Shown here piece by piece: positions 22,234 through 33,400 of a DNA stretch of 64,000 nucleotides. Position 1 is the first letter of the stretch; every line of letters begins with the position of its first letter. Both the position numbers and the translations under genes were made by a program. The notes below the pieces were generated by a model. That model did no database searches, was not told where the DNA came from, and worked only from the letters and a program-made list of their open reading frames with translations. The DNA comes from Pachyseris speciosa (taxonomy: Eukaryota > Cnidaria > Anthozoa > Scleractinia > Pachyseridae): NCBI GenBank assembly GCA_016490735.1, contig JAEMWC010000034.1, forward strand, positions 286,001 through 350,000. The letters run 5' to 3'.

Positions 22234-23463
22234 GGGAGAGTTGAAAACACGTACCCCTGCTCCGTGGACTACCCACTGACCCCCACTCCGTGGACTACCC
22301 CACGGAGTACTCCACGGACTACCACTCTAACGGTAAACCAAAATTACTTTTAGGCTGAAAAAGATACAAGAGCTTTACTTGCTTCAGTCGCCAATCTTGG
22401 TTACCGCCATTTTACTCGGCCCATTCCTCCCTCATAAGCGAATTCGTCAGTAAAAAAGGAAAGAAGATTGTTCGTTGACGTATTGCTTGTATGTTTTTTG
22501 AACTCTAAAATAAACTCTGGGAACAATTGGTTCTTGCAGGAGCTGGATCAAAGGCCAAGCCAGTCAGCCAGACCACTGCTACTGCTAGTCACCAGTGTAC
22601 TTTAGTACCTATGTAAGACTTAAAACTGGTTTCTGAACAAGACTTGTAACCCACTTGGCTCTGTGCTCTTTTTTTTAAATTAAAAAACCCGGGTGTAGCA
22701 TCAGTTAATCTTGGCGGGTATTAGTAATAAATAAACACTAAACATTACAAGCTAAAGGATTATATACATTGCTACAATGTTACTAAATAAGCTATACATT
22801 ACATTATCATTAAGCCAAAAGATACAGTTATCATGAAGTTAGAAGTTTAAAATAATAAAGTTAAATTAAACAGCAGATAATAATCAAGTACAAGCAGAGC
22901 AACTGCAAAGTAGAGAGGAGAGAATCGTTATATACCGCTGTAAACGAGATATACAGCCATTATGTAAGATAATAACTGGTACTGAGTTTCAATATTAGAG
23001 GATGGGCGTCAACAAAATAGTCCTCAATCCCAATTTTTTTCATGAGCTTACGCCAGTCGGGGTGTAGACAGCCTTTTATTTCACATGCTATCTAGATTTC
23101 TGTACATAAAAATTCTCTGCGGAAGAGAAACCCGTATTATATGCATGAACTTCGATACAAGAATTAAAAGACCTAAATACTCACAGTAATCGAGACAAGT
23201 AATCTCAATGTATTAATTTTTTACTGACGAATTCGCTTATGAGGAAGAAATGGGCCGAGTAAAATGGCGGTAACCAAGATGGCGACTGAAGCAAGTACGT
23301 CTCTTGTATCATTTTTAGCCTAAAAGTAATTTTGGTTCACCGTAAGAGATGTAGTCCGCTGGGTAGTCTATAGGGTAGTCCGTGGAGTACTCCGTGGAGT
23401 GGTCCATGGAGTGGGGGTCAGTGGATAGTCCACGGAGCGGGGGTCCGTGTTTTCAACTCTCCC
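22234..23463. mobile_element. Foldback element splitting the gene C 5' flank
   Basis: The ends GGGAGAGTTGAAAACACG and CGTGTTTTCAACTCTCCC are inverted; arms run about 220-250 bp. Each arm has a CCGTGGACTACC-type minisatellite and a shared block (CCGCCATTTTACTCGGCCCA). The flanks in genes B and D are continuous here. It separates the two copies of the 5' module. Confidence 0.7.
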
Positions 23464-23721
23464 ACCTTTTAGAAATTCAGTCAAAACTCATCAAGAGTCC
23501 GCCTGGTGGTAGACTGCGGGTAAAGATTGGTTGTGAAATGAAAGGAATTTATGCTTTGAAACAATTTCAGTTCATAAGATATGGTGGGTCTGTTTGTCAG
23601 CGCGTAGACGAAAACAATAGCAGCTTATATAATAACGAATTACCTAGTTCGAGGAGATTTTCAATTCCGTAGATAAACGAAAATCCTTCAAAATGTTGTA
23701 AGGGAATTTACTGTTTATTCA

Positions 23722-24055
23722 GTGAAAACTCGTCAAGAGTCCGTCTGTAAGATTGGCTTCCGGGAGAAGACGTCTCGTCAAATTTGGCTGTTTTTGGTTC
23801 TGCTGTTACACCTTCACTGTGCGAGTGTCCAAACCTTTGAAATTTCAAGACCGGTGACTGGTTTAGACACTTTTAACGTCCCTTCTTCAGTGTGCGGTGG
23901 TTCACGTTATAGATGTAGCACATTTTATGCCTTGGAGCAGCAAGTTCCTAATTGCTCTTGTTCGTGCCCAGCCTCAAATTCAACTTTCACATTTGTGGCC
24001 AACAACCGTTGGATTTGCATGGCAAATGTACAGGCTCGAGATAAGTTTCAACAAG
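23722..24055 (+). CDS. Gene C exon 1 (no ATG)
   Basis: Donor CAAG|GTAAGC, phase 1 out. It encodes [17 protein letters not shown], then the Cys module (VCGG, YRCS, NCSCSCP, WICM). Start uncertain: the position of the family ATG is deleted. NCS and NST are possible N-glycosylation sites. Confidence 0.65.
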
Positions 24056-27000
24056 GTAAGCAGTCTTACTTATAACTGACCACAGATCAATATAAAGTTA
24101 AGAATCAAATGCCTATTCTGTCCGACTTGAGACCATCCATATGTTTCTCTTTGCTTGCTTTTTAATATGGAGCAATATTAAGCCATCTACTTTTGTACTG
24201 AACTGAGCTGACGAGACTAAATGCGTCTTGAAAATTGCATGATGCATGTAAAATACTGTAAATTTCCATCTGTCATATTTGAGCGCTCTCCGCTTAACAG
24301 GGGTAAAATAAGTCACCAAAAAACCTCACCTGGCCATAACATATTCGTATTCAAGGCGATTGTTGTTGCTTAGTAAAGGGTACTGTCTACATGTTAGCTA
24401 GATATGTTCTAATATATAGATTTAGCCAAGCCTAAAAGCGGGGCTCCACGATTATCATTATTTTTTTTTTACTGGTATTGAACAACACCGCATGACTTTC
24501 GTTGCGCCAATATTTTATGTTTAGAGCAGTCAAAAGAAATTGACCGCGGTTCAAAAACCTCAAAACATTACAAGAAAACAATACACGACGCGTGTGTTTG
24601 TTCGAAAACAAAATTTAGCAATCAAAGAACGATCAAATATTTTTATCCAACCGTCGTTGGACGAGCATGTTTGACAGTTTAGCCACCTCGCTCAATAGTG
24701 CATTAATATGGCTTTCCATGTTTGATCTAGATCAAACATGTTCATCCAACATTTCGCGTTAGGAACAAATCAGGGGCACCCAACGACAAGTTTCGGTAGA
24801 TATCTGTTCGGTGGAGAGTAATTCGCCTTGCGCTTTCGGCGTCTATTTAAGAGTGCACTCGAATTTTCGTAACTAAAACGTGGCCTAAAAGATTCGAAAT
24901 TGGGAAGTCATAGCCCCTGAGTTTTTCGGAAAGGTCGTAATTCCTGTTTTTGGCAGTCAAAAACGTCAGCTAGCATTTTCGGAAAGAAAATAGTTCCCTA
25001 GAGAGTTCGTGGAATTTCATTTCAGCTTGCATTTTCTCGAAGGAAGATTTTGTTCCCTAACATTTTCGGGGAATTACAATTTCAGCTAGGGAATCCGAAC
25101 AGATGAACTTCTTCTAGTTTGTGAAAACATCGCTTTAAACAGACTTCAAACACCATAAGGCACTTAGAAATGCCTTTCTACAGCTTTTGCTTAATTTGGC
25201 TCGTTGGGTGCCCCTGACAAATGTTTGATCGTGTAGCCACCCCAACAAACAAATCGTGCGCAAACGGTAAAAAGCAACCAAATGAACCATCTAACGTCGA
25301 AAATTTCAGCGATAATACGCAAAAATCGGTTTTGGACTTACTTGGTCCGGTGTTAGGTCAAACATTTTAAGGATTAATATCTCTTGTGTTTTCAGAAAGT
25401 TGCTGGATATTGACCTCGTTGCCAAACAAAAAATGTGATACTAATCCTTAATTTTACGAGGACCCATTGCGAAATCTTACGTGCTAATAACATAAAGGCA
25501 TACGTATTTAAACAGTTCTTAACACTGTAGAAACACAGACGTCGAAAAACATGTACGGTCAGCCAAGCGGAGGAAAAACACTCATTCGCTTGCAAGCAAA
25601 ACAGCAAACAAACAATTCGACTAGCTACTTCTTTGTGTCCAAAACGAGTAGATTGTTATTTCTATCCAGTCGAGACAAAAATACAAGTTTCATTCCTGAA
25701 CAAAACTTACAACGATTTAACCAAATGCTAAGCTTCAATTTATTTAATTCTCCCGTGTTGTCGAGCTTTCGCCCACTTCAAAATACGCATCGATCCACTA
25801 TAGTAAAAACACGCATCTACAAAAAGAGCAAACGGTTTGCATTGTCTAAAGAAAGAACTTCTTCTACCGAGTTTGAGCTACTCGTTCCTCCCATTAATGC
25901 CGGGGAATTGTTAAGTGAACTTTATTGGTGAGCTGGAAGATGCCGCGGTAAAGTGAACAAGCCAAAGGCCTTGAAGCGTTAAATCATTTTGTTTTTCAAC
26001 CACACAACCCGGGCGCCATACAAGTGGATCCAAAATTTTCAGAATTTCCTGAGAAAAATATTTTGCTCTTCCACTTTATGAGTTGAAAATTCACCTTCGG
26101 AGTATCTTTTAAGTAGTTCTTGATTGTTATGCCTTTTACGCGAATTAAAAGACAGAACTTCGAAGAAGATGATGTTGTTTAGCTAAAAATGAAGAAGCCA
26201 ACTGAATGTAAAACCTCGAGCCGCAGAAAGCGCGCGAAAAATTAAGCCTCGTTATGGCTTGGGTGTCTCGTTTTGGTTAAGGTAACCTGACTTGAGCCTG
26301 CGATCCAATCGAAAACCAGTACCTGGTTGGCGGTCAACTTAAAAAAAGAACAGCTGACCTCAATGAGGTCTTAACTTGAGCCCGTGATATGGTCACGTAG
26401 TACTGGTCAGCGGATACCTTGTTTTGACAGGTGTTAGTTGGCCATAACATGAATGTCCAATATAAAAGATGTACGCTGTAAACTATGTATGGCTGCCATG
26501 TTAAATTATTAATTATTATTATTATTATTATTATGATATTATTAATCATTGAGCAACTCCGTCGTCATATTCGTACTGTTACTAAGCATTGTGTGGAACA
26601 ATCGTGAACGTAGCACATAGATGAAAGGGAATCATCGGCAAAGGAATTTTACGTCATCTAAAACGCACGTGCGTCTTTGAAGAAGAGCACCGATCTTGGT
26701 AAAATTCAAAATATCACAGGAGTAAAATGTTTGACACAGTACTCCAAAATATGTTTTACCCCATCATTATTATTTTAACTTCTCCAGGCTGTGTTGTGAG
26801 GACTAAATTTTCCGGCGAAATTGCCGATAACCGAGTACCTACTTTGACGATTGGTGGCAGATCGGAAATTTATGCGAGGTACTGGCCTTGGGAGTACTGG
26901 AATTGCTCTATGGACATCAATTCTTCCTGGTTCATTGGATGTAATGGTTCTAAAATATTGTTTACTCGGCAGTATTATAACGTCGCATCACAGCTGTTTT

Positions 27001-27361
27001 CTCTTTCTAGAAGAACCGCGGTGGATCGTTACGTCCTCGAGGTAAACTTATTTTTGCTTAAACACGAAGACGCATTATAAAAGGAAAAGCTGCGCTTCCT
27101 GTTTTGGCTCGAAAGTCGCTGATCATCCAATATGGCTGCCATTGTGCGATGGCGTGAGCAAACCATTTCGAATTTTGAAATTAGCGCCATAAATCGAAAC
27201 GTTGAAATATTGTCACGGCAATTTCGGAACAGACAAACCTCCACCTATTCTTCCATGACGATAAAAGTCGCTGAGGAACCGAAAACAAGAAAGACATATG
27301 GGTTATTGGCCAAGCGTGAGGTCAAGATGGCGGGATATTGGCCAAGTTCTTTTTTTGCGTG

Positions 27362-27394
<33 letters not shown>

Positions 27395-28528
27395 CACGCA
27401 AAAAAAGAACGAGGCCAATATCCCGCCATCTTGACCGAACAAGCTTGGTCAACAAAGGATTTATTATATGACTCAAAGGACGCTATTAAAAGACAGTAAA
27501 ACGCGGGACGAACTGGCTATCCCCAGCGGTCAAGATGGCTCCATCTTGACCTCGCGGGTAGCCAATCACAGCAGGAGAATAGTCCATTTTACAGTTGCAT
27601 ACTCAGTGACCTGCCCTATGAAAGGAAACGAGGCTGGGGGTGACTTTGTTTTGATACAGACGTCACTGCTTTTCTCATGGAAATCATGTTTTTCTTATGC
27701 TGACTAGTCCACATTTGCATGAGAAAGGCAGAGAGGTTTGTATCAAAACAAGGTCACCTCCAGCCTCGCTTCCACTCAGAGGCCAGGTCACTTAACACAC
27801 AACTGTAAAATGGGCTATTGATTCATCTTGACTGCTGAAAGAGCCAGTCATATAATAAAATAAAATAAAATACTGTCTACAAACTTGTTGCTCGGAAGCG
27901 GTCTTTTATTGCACAACCTTTCATGGAGTTCTGTATGGGTCAACGGTTGATTGGCAAATGATCCAAACGTACCTTAGATACCGCTCCTTATATAGCGCGT
28001 CTTCGTGTTTAAGACTCGTATAAAGAATCACTCAATGAGAATATATGAAAATATCATGTATATGGCACCTGCGCCTTCGGTTGAGAAATAGACACACTCA
28101 GTGACTATGACAACGTAGTTTAAAGCAAACTCGTAGTTTGAAGCAAATCCTCAGTTTTAACTATTAATTTTCTTTTTGTTATGTTTGGAACGCACGGTGA
28201 GTGAATGAGGATTGTTCGCAGCGGAATCGTTAAGTCTGAGTTCTAATATTATTCAAGTGAACGTTTCAAGGTAGTTTTTAAAATTCGTAAGTTTATGTTT
28301 TCTTACAATTAAATTTAGAGGTCTTTGGCGTCAAACATGTTCAAAACAATCTGCCTATTTCCGGATTGGTTTCATAGATTTTCGGAAAGTTTAACTGATC
28401 TGGCTTTTGGCTAAAAATAAAGGAGAAAAATGTTGCTTCACGAAAGGACAAAATTTTGATTGAGTTTACAATATTATGGTTGCATGTTTCGGAGTCATTT
28501 CTGTTCATAATGGTACTAAGAATAAATG

Positions 28529-28559
<31 letters not shown>

Positions 28560-28806
28560 CCAACAACTTTATAGTTTATTGTAACAAAACAAAACTGCTT
28601 TACAATAATTACAGTAGTTCAGATTACAAAACATTACAATTGACAATTTACACTATTCTACAATACTTGCGTTACAATAATTACTAATGAAACAAAACTA
28701 ACAAGCTAAAAGGAAACGAGATTACATTACGCAAAATATATATACATATAACTAGTCAAACAAAACTAAAACGCTAAAGGGATACAAGATTACACTACGC
28801 CAGAAC

Positions 28807-28870
<64 letters not shown>

Positions 28871-30331
28871 CAATTGTGGAGTCGGACTAGTTCAAACACA
28901 TTTATTTGCTACTCCGAGTTTCATGCTTCTCACGAAGCAATCATCAGGCAACTGACAACAATAACGGTTACATTGAAAGATATACAAAATTTGAAAATAT
29001 GGAACAATGCTTACTAGCGTGACATGCCAAGATGTAATTGGTCGACGGAAGCACTAAACGTTAAGCAATCACGGTATTTAAAAGGAATCTCTTAGAATGT
29101 CTACAGATCGATGTCAGTTCATTTCTATGATTAAGTGTCGACATTTCTGGTTTACATATTATAAAATATTTTTCCCACAGACACAGATTACATTTTTTGT
29201 TGATATTTGAATACGATCTGGCTTGCCTTACTTTTCGCCACTTAATTTCGTAATTGATTTTTCGATCTTTCAGACTCCATATGTGCTTGCTGAGTTCGGT
29301 TGCATTTTTGTATCGTTCGTTCCTGAAGGAGCATGTGTGGTTTCTGTAACGTTCACAAAACAACTCCCGATGCACCACGAGCAAAAAGAAACCGTCAAAG
29401 AAACATAACGTGGTTCAACCCGCCATACAGTAAAAATGTAGAAACCCAAGTCGGCAAATGCTTCCTTTCACTTGTTGATCGGCACTTTCCTACATCCAAT
29501 CCACTCCACAAAATCTTTAACCGGAACACTCTTAAACTGAGCTATAGCTGTATGAGTAACGTAAAGACCATAATCTCCAGCCACAACAAAGCTCAAATTG
29601 GAAAACCCTTAAATCCATCAGAAGAAACCAATAGCGCGTGTAATTGCCGGAACAAGAAATCTTGCCCCCTAAACGGAAATTGTAATGTGCGGAACATTAT
29701 CTACCAAGCAGAGGTCGTCACCCCGCAATCCAAGGAGACTTATATCGGACTGTGTGACACAACATTCAAAGAACGTTACACAAACCACACATGCTCCTTC
29801 AGGAACGAACGATACAAAAATGCAACCGAACTCAGCAAGCACATATGGAGTCTGAAAGATCGAAAAATCAATTACGAAATTAAGTGGCGAAAAGTAAGGC
29901 AAGCCAGATCGTATTCAAATATCAACAAAAAATGTAATCTGTGTCTGTGGGAAAAATATTTTATAATATGTAAACCAGAAATGTCGACACTTAATCATAG
30001 AAATGAACTGACATCGATCTGTAGACATTCTAAGAGATTCCTTTTAAATACCGTGATTGCTTAACGTTTAGTGCTTCCGTCGACCAATTACATCTTGGCA
30101 TGTCACGCTAGTAAGCATTGTTCCATATTTTCAAATTTTGTATATCTTTCAATGTAACCGTTATTGTTGTCAGTTGCCTGATGATTGCTTCGTGAGAAGC
30201 ATGAAACTCGGAGTAGCAAATAAATGTGTTTGAACTAGTCCGACTCCACAATTGAATATTATATTCACAGCTCTGGTTTTTCCATTGAGCACTTTTATAG
30301 CAGATGAAGTCTTCAATTTATCCGCTGATAG

Positions 30332-30402
<71 letters not shown>

Positions 30403-33400
30403 CATATACTTGGAGTTTAATTCGAGCATTAACAGTGAAATTGGAAAATGAACGCGTCGTTCTTAAGCAAGTGATTGAAAATTTACGCGCCATCCCGCGC
30501 TGCAGGAGGACAGTTCACTTTTTTCATGTGCTTCTTTTTCTGTTTACAGGTTCCCACTGGTACGCGAGGAAGCAATTTGCTTCAAGGAAAGATTATCAAC
30601 TTATCCATGAAATGTGGCAGCAGGCTTTCCAATTTCACTCTACATATCTGTCTGTTGTTTAAGATCGAAGGGAAGGAAACATGTAAGCTAAACCTTATTT
30701 TGCTCCGGTTTTGTTTTTGTCTCTGAGTCTGGGAAAAATGTGCCCTTCTCCCCTCGTAACTTCAACAAGGTGAAAGCTATGACAATTAAAACACCGGCCA
30801 TGTTGACTCAAAATGAAGACAACTATTCAGACAACAGTGCAACGATGTAACCTGTAAATGTTTCGGTAATGGCGTAAAATTCGCATTAAAAAAAAGGAAA
30901 AAATCGCCTTGCAAACTGAGGGAGCGACAAATCATGTACACTCAAAATTCTTGAAGGATACATTTTACAGAAAAAGTAGCAAAGTTTGGTATCATTTTCC
31001 AAAGCGTCATTAATCGACAAACTAAAGTTCGCGCTGGTACACAGCATGGTGAGAGCTTTTGCTACCAGGATTCCATTTCGACTGAAGTGACTGTATATGG
31101 CTGTCTGGTCTTTTGAGCCCTGTGGTTATTCCAGACAGCCAGTACCATTAATTTTGTAAATCGTTTATTTGTTGTTGTTGTTGCGACAAACGAAGAGTGA
31201 TTGGTGTATCTGCTAACGTTTAAGATCTTGTTCTTTTTTTTAATGTCTTCTCAAACTCATTAATTATTCACAAGGGTATTAGCCAATCGGAGTGCCCCAT
31301 TTTGGTCAGGTACATGTATCTTGATACCCAATGAAAGTACGGATCAAGACACGTCCGCGATTAGTTCAAAAACTGATCAGACACTTGAATTTTAATTAGA
31401 TCAAGACACTTGAATTTTAATTAGCAACCTCAAAAATTTCAATGCAGGCAATTATTAACTGGCATCTTTTAAAGTAACGTGAAAATTACATCTCTTTTAC
31501 CCTGAATCTCAAGTAGATTCAATTTTTTGGCAACATTTTCATCTTCCAACCGACGCTCCAGAAACATGCTATCACGTAAAACAGTATTGGGTTGACACCT
31601 TTCGTCCCCCTGACTCTTTGTACATGTAGCTACTTCTATGACAAACTTCGCAAGCTATAAGTTAAGAGGTACAGTATCCATTTCCTATATTTTACAGGGG
31701 AACAAATTCACCTCGTGTAAGTCATAATCTTTGACTAGACCACTTGTCATGGTCCAAAATCGGTACTTTCCTCTCTATTTTCAGCTGCCATGGTACTTTT
31801 GTACTTTGTAGAAGCTGGGACGGCCTCATAGCTATCAACTGGACCTCGGGTAAGGTTTTAGGCGGACGAAAACGACTCGCTCCGTCCGTGATCTCCGCCA
31901 TCATGTGTCAACTACAGTGGATGACTACTGATGCCAAATAAACAACTCCCGCAAAATGTATGCAGGCAAAGAGTTGTGAAAAATGCGAACGAATGTTTTC
32001 GTTATTGCTCGTTGAAACAATCAGTGCTAATTCTACAGATAATATATTTGCTATATCCCATTGTATTTTTATGCGAGTTTGAGAAGCCGTATCAAAAACT
32101 CGTGCTTCGTGTTTCATCAGGGGTTCCAAACACCTCGAAACAATAAAAGCACTCCGCCTTCGGCGTCGTGCTTTCATCTCTTTCTTGGTGTTTGGACCCC
32201 TGATGAAACACTCGCACTCGGTTTTGATATATTACTTAACAATTATTTACAGGTGCCACCTACGAGCAGACTATCTCAACCTCTTCCACAATACAATCAC
32301 TGATGACAATGTACTCACATGGATCCACAGTTTCGCGTCTGAAAACGTCTACGAAAGTTATTCAGCCGAGTAGTACAGTTCCACCAACACTTGTTATCCC
32401 ATCGTACACTAACGTCACTCCTGAGATCACCTACAGTACACCATCTGTGGTTCAGGTAACAACACTTAAATTATCTGATGCGATGCCGACAGTTTCAGGA
32501 AAAGCACCAGCATCTTCTGTTGCTGCATCAGATTTCTTCTCAATACAACCACTAACGACAATGCACTCACATGGATCCAGAGTTTTGCGTCTGAAAACGT
32601 CTGCGAAAGTTATTCAGCCGAGCAGTACAGTTCCATCAACACTTGCTACTCCATCGTACACTAACGTCACCCCTAAGATCAGCTACAGTACGCCATCTGT
32701 GGCTCAGGTAACAACACTTAAATCATCTGATGCGATGCCGACAGTTTCAGGCAGAGCACCAGCATCTTCTGTTGCTGCATCAGATTTCTTCTCAGATTTT
32801 GAAAGTTTTCTTCTTTTCTTAATATGCCAGCAAACGTCACTAAATCGCGTGACCTTTCTTGAAATTTATTTGGAAACAATTTGACGAGGTTGGTAATTCG
32901 TCATCGAAGACAACCAAATTTTTCAAAAGAGGTGTTTGCAGAAATGATTATTTTTAGTAAAACAACTTTTCTGTTTTATTTCATTATTGAGTTCTGGCAT
33001 TGGTTTTGATTTTGATGTCTCTCAGAGGTTTTAGGGGAAGTGTGAAATCCAAGATGGTGGATACAACATAGCCACCAATTGGAAATCGTAACGTTATCGC
33101 CACACCATGGCCTTATGACTTTTTAAGTGACGGATTCCGACCTCAATGAGAATATCTTCGAACGTAGTATGAACTCTCGGGGTTTTAGTTGGGTAAGCCG
33201 TCTCCTATCTTCTGTATTTTGTCACAGAAGACTAACAAAAGAAAAGTCTTGTCTGGGTAACAAGGGCTGAGATTCACACCTGTCTTGGCAATTTCTTTGT
33301 CCATTCTCTTTAGCTTCCTCACCGCGACACCAATGGTCTAATTGCAAGTCTCTCCGTCTGCTTTGCACCGCTTGTTGTCATCGTTTGCAGCCTATTGTTT

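Larger units (their letters stand above)
19430..23721 (+). other. Spacer B-C, homologous to the neighbouring spacers
   Basis: It begins with a 3'UTR-like stretch shared with A and C (TTTGAACTACAAAACT, ACTCGACGTCCAAGAGG), with a candidate AATAAA at 19997-20002. It then follows the same block order as spacers A-B and C-D. Insertions are listed separately. No gene is seen. Confidence 0.7.
28861..30264 (+). mobile_element. Penelope-like element, partial, with inverted tail
   Basis: Arms of about 480 bp (28861-29341 and 29781-30264) are near-identical inverted copies, around a plus-strand coding part that gives the reverse transcriptase C-terminus and GIY-YIG endonuclease. Partial inverted tails are common in PLE insertions. 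Each arm carries a hammerhead-like motif. It lies in gene C intron 2, probably within the older insertion that starts at 28535. Confidence 0.8.

Noticed and set aside
25551..25931. 126-codon open frame as a gene
   Set aside because: Antisense to the frame above in the same repeat; no domain or conservation.
29061..29384. Separate minus-strand gene
   Set aside because: Inverted copy of the C-terminal end of the PLE frame.
32253..32884. Gene C ending at 32884 as its only form
   Set aside because: The TM and tail exons downstream are intact and phase-compatible with the two internal donors, so a full-length form is at least as likely.
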